Positions 9,924 through 21,413 of a DNA stretch of 64,000 nucleotides are shown piece after piece. The notes below the pieces were generated by a model, which saw only the letters and a list, made by a program, of their open reading frames with translations, made no database searches and was not told the DNA's origin. The first letter of the stretch is position 1. Each line of letters starts with the position of its first letter. A program made the position numbers and the translations under genes. This DNA comes from Cercospora beticola (lineage: Eukaryota > Ascomycota > Dothideomycetes > Mycosphaerellales > Mycosphaerellaceae): the NCBI RefSeq assembly GCF_033473495.1, contig NC_088939.1, positions 3,844,001 through 3,908,000 of the forward strand. Direction: 5' to 3'.

Positions 9924-11807
9924 ATGACTTCCCCAAAACGTCCAGTTCGCATAGCAAACTGCAGCGGTGCAGTGCCGGATCCAGGCTATCACATGTACAA
10001 TCAAGCAAAACATGGACCAGTCGATGTGATCACAGGCGACTATCTGGCCGAAATCAATCTTGGAAACGATGCCGAAGCGTTTACCAAAGGCCAGCATTCA
10101 GGATGGTGTCAAACAGCATGGGACGGCATCGAGATGTCAGCAGAGCTTTTGGCCGAGAAGAAGATTAAGGTCGTGATCAATGGCGGAATGCTCAATCCAA
10201 AAGGTCTCGCTATGAAAGTCCACGAATATGTTCGATCGAAGAACTTGGATTTGACAGTCGCATATGTCGAAGGCGATAACTTACTTCCTCGCATTGGAGA
10301 GATTTTGTCGAAAGCTGAAGAAGATGTCGACCTACCTCATCTGGACAGGAACAATGCGAACGTGAAATTAGAGGGAAACTCGCGGGTATTCCTAGAGCAT
10401 CCGGAACGCAACCCGATTGTATCGGCGAACGCATATCTTGGAGTTCGTGCAATACGGAAAGGACTTGATGAAGGTGCAGACATTGTTATCTGTGGCCGCG
10501 TTTCGGATGCCAGTCCAGTTATCGGTGCTGCATCTTGGTGGCATCAATGGAAGCACGATGACTTTGACGCTTTGGCTGGAGCGCTGATTGCCGGTCATCT
10601 AATCGAATGTAGCACATATGTTACTGGTGCAAACTTCGCTGGCTTCTTCCAATACGAGATCCCTCAACTCCTGAACTTGGGTCTGGGCATCGTCGAGATC
10701 GAAGCAAATGGAGACTGTATCGTGACGAAACACGACAGTTTGAATGGCTTCGTAACTGCAGACACAGTCAAATGTCAATTCTTGTATGAGCTGCAAGGCA
10801 ATATCTACCTCAATTCCGATGTCAAGGCGGACACAACCCACATTAGGATTGAAGACGTCGGAAAAGACAGAGTGAAGGTCTCCGGGACCAAAGGCTGTCC
10901 GCCGCCTTCGACTACTAAACTTGCAGTCTTTTACAAAGGCGGTTGGCAATGTGAATTTCTCGTCAATGCCACTGGATACGCGACCGCGAAGAAGTGGGCA
11001 CTTTTTGAAGCTCAAGTGAGGACAAAGCTGCAAGATTGGAATGTCCTGGACAAATTCGACGTGCTTGACTTTCAGTGGGTCGGCAGACCGGAGGAAAATC
11101 CTTCTTGTCAGTTAGCCTCCACCACATATATGCGTGTTTTTGCGCAGGCGCAGGATAAGGAAGTACTCACGAAACTTCCTGGAGCCTTTGCCGTGAACGC
11201 GATGCAGCATTTCGCCGGATTCCATTCGTCGCTGGATATGCGAACCATTATTCCGAAAGAGTATATTGCATTTTACCCTGGTATAACCGAGCAATCAGAG
11301 CTAGACGAGGGCGTCAGCATCATTGACAAGGCTTCTCAGCAGATCTCGAGACATACTGTTGGTCCCCCAAAGACGACAGAACCTCTTGCGCCACGTGAAG
11401 ACTACGACCCAACTTCGCCTGTGGACCTGGCAAGCTTTGGAGAGACTATTCTGGCGCCGATTGGAGATATCGCTCTTGGCCGTAGTGGTGACAAGGGAGC
11501 CAATGTCAACATCGGTCTCTACGTCCAGACAGACGAAGAATGGGATTGGCTGCGCTCTCTACTGACCAAGGCCAAACTAAGAGAGATGATGGGAACCGAC
11601 TGGAAGGACTGGTATTACATTGAGCGAGTCGAGATGCCTGACATCAAAGCAGTTCATTTCGTAGTATACGGACCTTTGGGAAGAGGTGTCACGAGTAGTA
11701 AGATCTTGGATGCACTCGGCAAAGGCTTCGCAGAGTTCATTCGCGCTGTGCATGTGCCGATTCCGAAGCGGTTCCTACAGGCCAGGGAGTCCAGAGCGAA
11801 TCTGTAG
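9924..11807 (+). CDS. AtuA-like protein (DUF1446, acyclic terpene utilisation family)
   Basis: Single exon, 627 aa from the ATG at 9924. An in-frame upstream codon at 9903 is TTG and is not used. The N-terminal DUF1446 domain shows IANCSGAVPDP, DVITGDYLAEI, VVINGGMLNPKGLA, AYVEGDNLL and ICGRVSDASPVIGAASWW. A second domain near residues 510-620 (LAPIGDIALGRSGDKGAN, HFVVYGPLGRG) is the AtuA C-terminal ferredoxin-like domain. In Pseudomonas, atuA belongs to the citronellol/geranyl-CoA pathway, but the biochemical role of the protein itself is poorly defined. The fungal homologue may take part in branched-chain or terpenoid breakdown. No targeting signal is obvious. Confidence 0.9.
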   Translation: MTSPKRPVRIANCSGAVPDPGYHMYNQAKHGPVDVITGDYLAEINLGNDAEAFTKGQHSGWCQTAWDGIEMSAELLAEKKIKVVINGGMLNPKGLAMKVHEYVRSKNLDLTVAYVEGDNLLPRIGEILSKAEEDVDLPHLDRNNANVKLEGNSRVFLEHPERNPIVSANAYLGVRAIRKGLDEGADIVICGRVSDASPVIGAASWWHQWKHDDFDALAGALIAGHLIECSTYVTGANFAGFFQYEIPQLLNLGLGIVEIEANGDCIVTKHDSLNGFVTADTVKCQFLYELQGNIYLNSDVKADTTHIRIEDVGKDRVKVSGTKGCPPPSTTKLAVFYKGGWQCEFLVNATGYATAKKWALFEAQVRTKLQDWNVLDKFDVLDFQWVGRPEENPSCQLASTTYMRVFAQAQDKEVLTKLPGAFAVNAMQHFAGFHSSLDMRTIIPKEYIAFYPGITEQSELDEGVSIIDKASQQISRHTVGPPKTTEPLAPREDYDPTSPVDLASFGETILAPIGDIALGRSGDKGANVNIGLYVQTDEEWDWLRSLLTKAKLREMMGTDWKDWYYIERVEMPDIKAVHFVVYGPLGRGVTSSKILDALGKGFAEFIRAVHVPIPKRFLQARESRANL

Positions 11808-12158
11808 AGGTATGAACTCTTGTACCTGAAAGATACTGTCTCGGCCGTTTGTGGTATGAGCCGAGTCAAAATTTCTTGGCGGGCGCTTGCTGCCTTCCAC
11901 AAAGGGCTGGATGAAACCTGCGCCGCAGTCGTGCAGTGGGCGCGTACGCAATTGCTTCTTGCCCGCCTGTCTTTCACGATGGCTTTGTAGCATCAAGCGC
12001 TTGGTGCGGAATGATTGTGCAGATCTTGGAGGAAGATTCAGCACGACGCAGGCTTGCGGCGCAGTGCAGAAAGAGCTTTTCGTGGATATGTAGTTGAAGT
12101 GTGTCCTCCAGCGAAGCCCTTCTGGCCGCAACAGACGTTGACATAGCTTTGTGTTACA
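11808..12158. other. Intergenic between AtuA-like and membrane-protein genes
   Basis: A 351-base spacer with both genes on the plus strand. It should include the terminator of the first and promoter of the second. An in-frame TAG at 12144 separates it from the next ATG. Confidence 0.45.
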
Positions 12159-12840
12159 ATGTATGGCTACTATCCCCAAGAGTCGTATCATGCGCTGGTG
12201 TTGTGGTTGTTTTGGATAAAACATACTTTCCTTGTGTTCAGCAACATCCTGGTCGTGGTGTGCCTCATGCTGGTATCGACGAGCACAGATGGTCAGGTGC
12301 AAGCGTAAGTGGTCGCCAACGCTGCGTGTCTTGAGGCTCGATGGGCTGACTGTCAGCAGGACACATATACTTGCCCTGGTTCTCGAGCTACTCAACTTCA
12401 TAGCAGAGCCTGTGGAAATGGTCCTCTGGTCACATCACCTTCTCGAGCCATGGTGAGTCCAATTGACCACCACCCATTACAAGATTGCTCAGGGCTAGGA
12501 CAAGGGCTCGACTGCTCATAGTTCGTGCGCTGACTTTGTCCAGGTTGTACCTCGTTCTGCAAATACTCAAGGCTCTGCTGTGGTCTTGCATGACCCCTAT
12601 CAGTGTGAGCCAGCTTCACTTGTATTTCACTGGAATCCAATGGGAGCATTGGACGCTTGTTGCTTTGTTCATCACCACGGCGTAAGTCACTCATTTCCGC
12701 TGCTTGTTGCTTACTGATAGCTGATCTGCCTCCTCAGTCTGTCCTTTTACATGAGCCTGGGTTACTCCATATTCGTGTTCGTGCGAAGTCGGAAGAGACG
12801 CCGCATCGATTACGCGCCAGAAAAGCCTGAAGGAGTGTAG
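12159..12840 (+). CDS. Small four-TM membrane protein, four exons
   Basis: Hand-built from splice signals: exons 12159-12304, 12360-12452, 12544-12681 and 12738-12840 give 159 aa in one open frame. Introns begin GTAAGT, GTGAGT and GTAAGT. Intron 2 ends just after a CGCTGAC branch site and TTGTCCAG. Four hydrophobic stretches are visible: ALVLWLFWIKHTFLVFSN onward, HILALVLELLNFIAEPVEMV, LYLVLQILKALLWSCM and WTLVALFITTALSFYMSLGY. The tail RSRKRRR is basic and probably cytosolic. An alternative acceptor at 12492 keeps the frame and adds 17 residues. I do not recognise the family. The stop lies 18 bp from the convergent OTU gene stop. Confidence 0.65.
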
Positions 12841-12858
12841 ACGTGTAGCAGTCAAAGC

Positions 12859-13770
12859 TCATGGCGATTTTCTCAGGCTGTTATAGTGCTCTCCAAGGCC
12901 AAAGCCATGTTTGTAGTAGCCAAGCCAGACAGTTTTCACTTCTTTTCCAGTCGCGCCTTCAATTTTTTCGATACGGCCGAAGTCCTGCAACACGTTGATG
13001 TTCGTGCTGTAGGTTTTGGCAAGTGCCATCAATTCGAGCTGACCGCCCCACTCGCCCGTGTCGCGCACTTTGTGCACATACTCGGGCAAAGACTCTTCCA
13101 GAAATGGAACGAAATCGTCTTGGTGAGACTGAATGTAGTCTGCGGCCTTGGCCCGAACGGTTTTGTATGCAACAGCAGGCTTGCCGCCAGGCTCTGAACC
13201 AAGTGGTATGTCCAGCTGCTCGAGCTGGTCGGCGAAAGCAGAGTAGAGGCAGTGTCCATCAGCGCGGATTTCTTTCTCGACGAGTCGATGCTCTTTCATT
13301 GATTCAAGCATCCGCATACGTTCTTGCTCTTTCATGTCTGGAAGGTTTGCTGCTTCTTCAGCTGCCTGCCGGGCGAGTTCTTCTTGTTCCGCTGCGCGTC
13401 TTGCCAGTCTGTCCTTCTGGCGATTACGCTTCTTGCCAGCTCCGGCGGCCGAAGCAGCCTCACCAGAATCAGCGGGCTTCATTGCGGAAGAGGGGCCGGC
13501 TGAAGTGCCGTTGACTTCTGTCGGCGAGTCGTCATCGACTTGCAGCGTGAGCTTCTCGAGTTCTTCGGCGGAGGGTTCATTATCTGTTATTGCATTGCCA
13601 TTGAGCTCCGCCACTTCTCGGGCCTGCTTGTCCTTGAGATCTCGCTCCAGCTGCTCGCATTCATCGTTGACGGCTTTGCGGGTCTTCTTGCTGGCCTGCT
13701 TTTTCTTCTGTGTCACTCGACTCTGCAAGTCCTTCTGCTCTTTCCGGTGCCGTGCCTGCAGCTCGTCCAT
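12859..13770 (-). CDS. OTU-domain deubiquitinase, OTUD6-like
   Basis: Intronless, 303 aa. The first 60 residues (MDELQARHRKEQKDLQSRV...) form the Lys/Glu-rich coiled-coil opening typical of OTUD6. An acidic Ala/Ser linker and a KKRNRQKDRLARRAAE stretch follow. The OTU catalytic domain starts with EIRADGHCLYSAFADQL, holding the catalytic Asp-Gly-x-Cys box. It ends with HGFGLGEHYNSLRKSP, containing the catalytic His. Length and layout match fungal OTUD6 homologues. It removes ubiquitin from cytosolic substrates; animal OTUD6 is linked to translation and ribosome-associated ubiquitin, which is only an analogy here. Confidence 0.93.
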   Translation of the reverse strand: MDELQARHRKEQKDLQSRVTQKKKQASKKTRKAVNDECEQLERDLKDKQAREVAELNGNAITDNEPSAEELEKLTLQVDDDSPTEVNGTSAGPSSAMKPADSGEAASAAGAGKKRNRQKDRLARRAAEQEELARQAAEEAANLPDMKEQERMRMLESMKEHRLVEKEIRADGHCLYSAFADQLEQLDIPLGSEPGGKPAVAYKTVRAKAADYIQSHQDDFVPFLEESLPEYVHKVRDTGEWGGQLELMALAKTYSTNINVLQDFGRIEKIEGATGKEVKTVWLGYYKHGFGLGEHYNSLRKSP

Positions 13771-15183
13771 GGTGAAATAGTCCTAGCGTGGAGGCTATCG
13801 TCTCAGCAGCAGTAAACACGAAGAAGACAGCGCATTAGGTATGATGGCCCGCAATCCTCCTTGGACTGCATGAGTCTATGCGCAGGTGCGCATTCGTGCC
13901 GCGTTCGCTGAGCCGTCTTTGAAGTGTCTGCAAGGAATCTGTCGATGCTTCGCATGCCAATGGTGCTAAGTTCGAAACTCTCGCCTGTTGTCGATTCGGG
14001 CTCGTGTCGAGGAGGAACAGGAACAGCGCCGAAACGGGCCGAAGCGCTCAACACGGACGCACTATTGAGCAATCTCCTCGCACTCGGAAGGTCTTCATGT
14101 GTCAGGATACGTGCCACCTGTGCCGTGGCTGCGGCCTCCATGACGATCAGCGCTGGTCTGTGTTGTGATGCCCTGACCGCCTGGATGGCGCTTGGGAGAG
14201 CAGGGTTTGGAGGCGCGTCCTGGCAGACAGAACGAACTATTCGGCGTCACGCCACATCTTTCAACAAGAGGAACACTCGCCGCGAGCGACAATCGACGGC
14301 AGTATCATGCGTGCTTCTTCTGCAAAGTCTATTGGCTTGACACTCAGAAAGCCGCCGCTGAGGTACATCCCGAAGCCTCATGCAGACTTGTTAATCCCAA
14401 CAGCAGGCCAAACACTCGATTCACTACATGCTTGTTCACGACACTCACATTGTGCTCGCTGTATACCACAGCATGGGCCTTCGGAGGCTGCCAGACGATC
14501 GCTCTGGCCATCGCCACGCACCCTGGTTTACGCCACGGGTGGTCATGGTGACAAGTCTGCTCAAGCCCTCAATTTCGCCAGTGGCTGGGAGGCGTAAGTA
14601 TGCTTGTCGAAGCCCACGTCAGCCATTCCAGCCATCGAACAGCCACGATCGTGGAGCTCTTCACAGCTGTATGCTGGCGAGAGAGGCTGTCAATGTGTAC
14701 CTCACGCAGTATTGAGTGCACCAAATTGTTCTAGGATACAGAAAAGCGTGTCTCGAGGTAGCACAGCATGATCGGCATTGTGCAGAATTGTCTACAGGAA
14801 TAGCTCTCGAAGATCACGCCGATCAGGCCACATGGCAATTCTGGACCTGCAAACACATCTTGTAGTCTAAAGCGGTAACAAAATGGAGAGTGCCATATCG
14901 ATATCTGTATGTGTACGTGAAGGGTGTCTGGTTGAGATGATCACGATAAAAAGCACAACGTGAAAAACGACGTTGCGTCTTGCTTTTGTCATGGGAGAAG
15001 TCAATACGAACGCGGCGCAAGAAGATCTGCTTGGAATTGGACAGGATGAATGGTTCAAAGCTGCATATCCTGCATCGTTTTGGTCATACCGTTAGAATGC
15101 TATATCTCTATTACCCTAGCCAGGGACCTTGTTCGCTTGCCAAAAATGCACACATGAATACAAAAAAGTATAAGGAGATTGAT
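13771..15183. other. Intergenic, 1.4 kb, no supported gene
   Basis: Contains the OTU-gene promoter and the 3' side of the glycosyltransferase gene. A 112-codon minus-strand frame at 13803-14141 has a real ATG and lies in the OTU leader, but shows no domain. Nothing else is recognisable. Confidence 0.4.
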
Positions 15184-17917
15184 TTACCATGTAAATCTCA
15201 TCAGACCTGGATTCAAAGCCACAGGTAATAGGAAATGCCCCACAACGACGCTGCTGAGTGGGTAGATTGCGATGAAGTCGGTGATCTGCCAGAAGTAAGG
15301 AGCGAACTGCGCCAAGACAATCATCATGGCAGTGCAGAAAAAGCAGAAGATGAAAGTTCCCTTGAACTTTTTGATAACGTGCGGGACTTCCTTGAAGAAG
15401 GTAGTGTCGGTGGCCTCCTTGCTCGTGGCACCCCAAGTCATGTCGATACTGAACAAGTGCGATAGAAGAGCCTGTGAGACGTGAAGCGAGACGCCACCCA
15501 AGAAAATCATGAGTAGCGGCACCCAGGAGAAGTTTTCCAGTAGTGCGCGGAAGAGTCCACACTCGCCTGTGCGGTACCTGAGCACCGCAAGAGAAACGTT
15601 TCCGAGACCGGAGAAGACAATGATGATAGCGAAATAGATCCTGAATGAGTCGACGTAGTAGTGATCGAGCATGCCGTTATACCAACCTGTGAGGAAGTAG
15701 TTGGCGAAAGTCAAGGCCCATGCGGATCCGAGTGCGAAGTAAGTGCCGACATACGCCATAATTGTGAGCTTCGACGGAAGTGGCATGCCAGAAGCGATGA
15801 AGCGGAGGAAGAGCTTGGTGAAGGGTCCACGGGTGAACCAGTAGCGGAAGGGCTGGAAGATAAGCTCGGAGCATCCATAAGCGTACTTCTCCCATCGCGC
15901 CAATTCGTCGTATACCGTCAGCGACACACCCTCTTGGAATCCATCGCCTTGGTACGCGGCAAGACGTACGAGGTAACCAGCAGTCTGCAGTCGGAGGGCC
16001 ATATCGAAATCCTCGGACACGGTATCCTCAGACCAGAATTTCTCGCGTTCGTCGCCGTAGTAGCATTCGTAGCCGATGGCCTGCAGGGCGGACCAGCGGA
16101 GGATAGCATTGTGGCCGACAAAGGGCGCGACGTCGCCGTTGGCGACGGCAAACCGAATAGCGGTGTAGATGAGATTGGTAAAGAATGTAATGCCACGCTC
16201 AAAGTAAGAGTCGGTGACGTTCATGACGCCGGAGGAGTACTGGATGATAGCGACCTGAGGCGATTGTTCCATTTCCGAAGCAGCGTCCAGGAAGCAGTCG
16301 ACAGGAACACGAGTGTCTGAGTCGATCAGAAGGATATAGTCGCCCATGCGGATATTGCCATCGGCCCAAGTTCTTCCTTCATCCTCTTCGACAACCTCTG
16401 TCAGAGCATCGCGGTAGGCGTTGGCCTCATCTTCCTGGTTCCAGCCTTGATGACGTTCAATGGCCGCAAGCTTTTCCTCGACACGATTGCTGACCCAGAG
16501 CGCATAGTTCATGTTCGAAGCCTTCTTGAACTTGCCACGTCGAAGGAATACTTCTTCGCCTTCTGCCGGCTTGGGATTGTGCTTAGGGCGTGACACCCAT
16601 CCAATGTTGTGCTCGTCATAATAGTCCTGGCGAGCGCGAGCATCTTCCTCGCTGATAAGCTGCATACCATCATCATTGATGAAGATGTTGGCAGTACCAC
16701 CTTGCATTTCGTACGTGGAGATAGCAGCTTTGATCGACCGGATGGTGGGCTCGATGACGGCCTGGAGGCCTTCCTTGTACACAGGCATCTGAATGGTGAT
16801 ATGCGGCAATGCGGCGTCACCACGTCGCAGCCGCTTCGGCTTCAGGCCAGAGTAGAACTTGGTGTTGGCGGACATTTGCGAGATCGGGCCAATGAGCTGC
16901 GCAATGTTGTTGACGAGCGATTGAAAGAAGAACAGACCCAGCCAGAACTGCAATGGAACGACGAGCACGAAAGCCATTCGGATGTAGTTGCTGTCAATGA
17001 TCGTCGAAACCGCGATCGCCTGGAAACCTGTACCAATGGCAACGAATGTGATGCACAAGGTGACGGCGCAGAGGATTGCTTGCCACAGCACGATGTTGCG
17101 AGGCTTTTCCTGTCCGTTGGCCTCGAGGTCGCTGCCATCGGAATCGCCGTCGACCTCGTTAACGGCAACACTGCCCTCCTTCTTCTCGTCGATTGAGGAC
17201 GTATCATCCCAAATCATCTCCATGAGTGCCTTCTCAATCTTGTGGGCGCGGTCAAGCAAGTGACGTGGTTCATCATCCCAAACCACCAGCAGGCCTCGGT
17301 CTGCAATGAAAGCCGCGAATTGATGCTTCTGGCAGCGCGGAAGATACGAGATGTCTGGAAGTACCTGCAGACGCAGGCCGTTTTTGAGCGGGACGTATGG
17401 TCGGTCGTTGTTGTGAAGGAAGAGTTTGATGACTCTTGTGTTGACAGTCATGGCGACCTGTGTGGATGTCAGCAGGGTGCATTGCGTTGCATTTGGGAAA
17501 CACGCTACGGCTCACCTTCACGTTCAAGGTCTCAATGGCCTTGAAGAATCCAAAAGGCTCTTCCACAATATCAGAGGGACAGCATGTGTATTGACCACGG
17601 GACTTCTTGAGTACCACGCCTTCATCCATACCACCGGCAGTCCAAAGACGCTCCATTTGCTGTTGGTACAGCCAGTTGACCATCACGTCACATTTTATTT
17701 CGTGAATGTCCTCGGATTGCGAGTTGCGGTACTCATTGGCAGGATATAGAGAAGCTGGTCTTGACCAAGATCCGGGAGTGCCATTGCCGGGTGTCGGTCC
17801 AGATGTGCTGGCCCTGCTCTGATCGGTTGATTGCTTCTCGGTCGTCTCGACTTTTCCCGTCTCTGGTTTGTCCTCTTCGGTGCCCTTCTTGGGCTTCATG
17901 TAGGAGAGAAGGCCCAT
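15184..17917 (-). CDS. Membrane glycosyltransferase family 2 protein, ZtGT2-like
   Basis: Two exons, 17516-17917 and 15184-17457, give 891 aa. The 58 nt intron has a GTGAGC donor and a TGCTGAC branch. The N-terminus is Ser/Thr-rich. Two or more membrane spans (residues about 225-300) precede the catalytic domain. GT2 motifs are IDSDTRVPVD (DxD), TVSEDFDMALRLQ (ED) and the acceptor-site motif QPFRYW, a QxxRW form. Several C-terminal spans follow. Layout resembles the Zymoseptoria ZtGT2 type 2 glycosyltransferase, needed for hyphal growth on solid surfaces in that species. Orthology is inferred. The enzyme presumably makes and extrudes a cell-wall or extracellular polysaccharide; the sugar is unknown. 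Confidence 0.9.
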
Positions 17918-20900
17918 CGTAAGGAGAGACCCCGCGCACGATGAGCGCGCGTCCCAGGTCCAGTGAGGTTATGGTGCAGCACGGCCTCGTTTAATGTTCA
18001 GGTGTTGGAAGACCGAACAAGAAACAGTAGTGCCCAGTGGACAGCCAGGATTAGATGAGCGAATGTATGTAGGCACAATGCCCGGCAACGATGTACAACT
18101 TGGCAAGTCGGTGGTGGGTGAAAGGGATAGCACGAGGCACGAGCCCAGTATATGAAGGCCGTGGCACTGATTCCCTCAGCTTCGTGCCCGTTGATGAACG
18201 AAACCTTCCGGGCACCTGGCGCCGAGCACTGCTCCTGCGCTGCAGAAGCCAGCGCCACGAGCGGATAGCGTTGCCGAAAGTTCATGTTGCAGGCGGGAGT
18301 CGAGAAGCAAGCCATGTTCCGCATTGCAGAGCTTGTGATGAGGATCTCTTTTTGGCATCGCCAGGTACGCCAGTCCCTTTTAGGCAGTGTGTACGGTATA
18401 AAGTTTCCCGTACCTTACTCGAAGCCGTTCGAGCTAGGCCGAACCTGGTCAGCCACGAGAGACCAGCTAAACTTCGATCTGTGGTTGAGTTTAGCAGTCC
18501 GAAAGCCAATCGTCCATCATTATATTGGTATGGCGCCGTCTTGCAACGCCAAGTGCATGTGTTGCGTTGAGCGTAGTAGGCCCGGCTTGCAATAATATCA
18601 GATCCACTTGCTAGCCGTCCATCCGAAGATCGCTCCTATCTCATGTTCCGCGCTTGGGTCGAGGGCGTCGACCGAGCAGGGTGATGATGACATTTTCATT
18701 CTGACCAGTGCTGGTAACACAAAAGCTGGCGTCAAAGTGATCACAACGGAGCCAAACTGTGTCTGCCCGATGCCAAATCGCAGGTGGAGCGGGTAGATGC
18801 ACCGGCACTATCATGCAACCACACTGCTGGGCGGCCAGTGTACATGGTTTGCAATCGTGGGTTGTGCGAGAGTATCGATCATGATCGGACTCGTGCAGTA
18901 GCACGCATGTCACACACAACGACACGCCGCTGATTTCAGCGCACTCTTCTCTACAGGCGCCAGATTGCTTTGTGTGCATGTTTTGGCGCGATGGTGTTAT
19001 CACAGCGCATCATCGGCAGTCTCCATGCGGCATCGTTCCAGAGCTGCGTGCCCCTTTGGGCATTCGCTAGCAGCCCTTGACGCATTCTGGCTTAGTCTGC
19101 AGCAGCGTGGTGCTTTTTCGAGCGGGCTGGTAGCCTGGTATGCTGCTCATGCCAGCCAACCTCCAGGCGGTGCGAAGCGGCTCCCAAAACGAGCCAAAGC
19201 CTAAACGCCTCTCAAAGACGCCGAGCCATGGCAAGCTGGACAGCACATCGCCCAGATGCCGCATGCAGTGCGTCCCAATGTGGTTTGTCCAAACCACCTC
19301 CATGCGAGTAGCTGTCTCACCGACGAGTGTGGCCAAGAAATCCTAGCATCGTGAATGCGATTGCAGGCGCAGCGTGAGAGGCGGCCGCGCAGTCTGGAGG
19401 CCGATTCGTGAGGCGAGAGGCCAGCGTGGCTCCACCGAGTGTTCTTGAAACAGCGCACGCTCGAGCGGCGCAGGAGGCTCGTATGGCCAGTGTCGCGGAC
19501 TGCGTCGTGTCGTCCTGCCGTCGATACGAAAGCTTCGGCGAGCAGCAATGGAGCTCGTGCAGTAGAGTGAAGTGCGGTTTGTGGGACCGACCAGGAAGCC
19601 TCGTCGGCACGTCGCGGTCCAGCATGTTGATCCCCTCCCCTGTTGGCGTCAGGCAAGCTCACCCGCTGTACCACACTTTGCTCTGAGACACACCACGCCC
19701 ACGCCGTGCTCCTGAGAGCGAATCTGTCTGCCGGGTGCCGTGTCTCGGACGGTGGCCATCCCAGCGGTGCTCCCTTTCTCTGGTACCGTCAACAATGCTT
19801 CTTCGGCGTGGGACCAGACAGCTGGACCGCGTGTTTCCCACGTCCCAGATGCCAGGAGCCGGTGCTCCAGTTTCACCTCAATTTCTGCTCCCCGGAGCGT
19901 ACCGAGTCGTTGGACTCTCGTCACCGCAGGCGGCCTCTTGGGACAGCCGCAGACTGCGGACAATGCTAACAGAACACAGGCGAGTACAGCACCGAGTGCC
20001 CGCTGGTCTACAAGCCTAGATTGAGCATCCACCTGCCAGCGGGGACACCATCTGTCTGTAGTTCATCAGCGTCCCGCTGAACCTCAACGAAAGAGAATTG
20101 CGATGGCTTGAGTCTATGCACATCCACCTGGTCGAGCACGAGAGAGGTCAACAAAGCTTGCATTTGCCGGTAGACCCGTAGGGTGCAGCAGCTAGAGACT
20201 GAAGCGCAGCACACCACGCGCGAACAATGCTTTGCCACGCACATTGTGCAATTCGTCTTGAGCATGAGATGCTGGGAAGCACGATCAATTGGCATTGGGA
20301 GTGCCGCAGCATTGACCCGCAGAGCCCCATTGGTGTTTTCCAACCAATATCACCACACAATGCAGTTCGATGCGGAACATGCCGTCCTTGCAGCATGTTG
20401 GCCCTGCGCGTATCTGAGGGCTGCATTCCAGGAACTGGTGCGTGACTGCCACGAGAACGCAACGGTGCTTGATCGGCTGTTGCTCTCAATGGGCTTCTCA
20501 TGCATTGTGCCCACGTGCCAGGTCACGAACAGCCAACGAGCGTGGTGCTTCTCCTGCAGTAGCATTTTCAGAACCTTTCGATGCGGATGCGGATTTCGCC
20601 AGCGCAGGCTACATGAGTGGTTTCAAAAGACATATCAAACGATCTCAAATAGCACGTGCAGACTCATGTTGATCCAAGGATTCGGATTGCGTGCATGGAT
20701 TTGCATTCGCGCCGTCTCAGCCGGATCTACTATCGAACTTACTGCTGAGAAGTGTAAGAGGCTTCGAGCTCTAGTACGCCGCTCTATCTTCAGACCTAAT
20801 CCTCGATGCACGTGTGCAGGAGCTCGGCAGCCTTGCGCTACTCTGTTATGTCGTTGTGCGATTGTGCCCAGCGGCGACTTCCAGAGTAAATGCACGGCTC

Positions 20901-21413
20901 ATCACACGTTATTGAATTTCTGCGTCCCCGGCGTGAAATGTCTGTAAGACTACCTTTGGGAAATAAAGCAGTGTGAACGCCAGTCTGCACTGCAGGCCCA
21001 ACATACCACCGGCTCGGCGACACGTTCGAAGCAGTGAAGGACCGACAGATGCTTGTCGGGTGTTACAGCACCCATCGCCACGTGCAGCAGCAATGTGCTC
21101 TTACAGCTTCTACCTTGAAGGAACTCAAAATGTGGAGCCAGCTCCGGAGCCGATTCAACCACGGCTCGCTGCACTGTTCATTGTGGGTAGCAAATGTTTG
21201 AGAAGCCGCAAAATACACATAGGATACGAAATTTCTCGTAGGTGAACATGAGCCTTGTGCTCCATGCCATACCGTCAAGCCGCGAATTTCAAGCCTTCCC
21301 ACGCCACAACCGCACAACTGGTGCGTGCTCCCAACACCACGATCGACATCTCCAATGCGATCTCATTATTCCAGAATTTCGTCGGCACAGTGTGAAAGGT
21401 GAGAGCCATTGAC
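17918..21413. other. Gene-empty 3.5 kb stretch
   Basis: No recognisable gene, tRNA or repeat. It is not AT-rich, so it does not look like RIP-mutated transposon DNA. The longest frame is 20264-20947 (plus, 227 codons from ATG, Cys/Arg-rich), without a known domain. The first part is the promoter of the glycosyltransferase gene. Confidence 0.4.

Noticed and set aside
13803..14141. 112-codon minus-strand frame upstream of the OTU gene
   Set aside because: Real ATG but no domain, and it lies in the likely promoter/leader; opposite-strand frames of similar length overlap it.
20183..20947. 254-codon plus-strand frame, Cys/Arg-rich
   Set aside because: Begins at GTG (first ATG 20264), has no domain, and frames of this length occur by chance in GC-balanced intergenic DNA; kept only as a candidate within the gene-empty finding.
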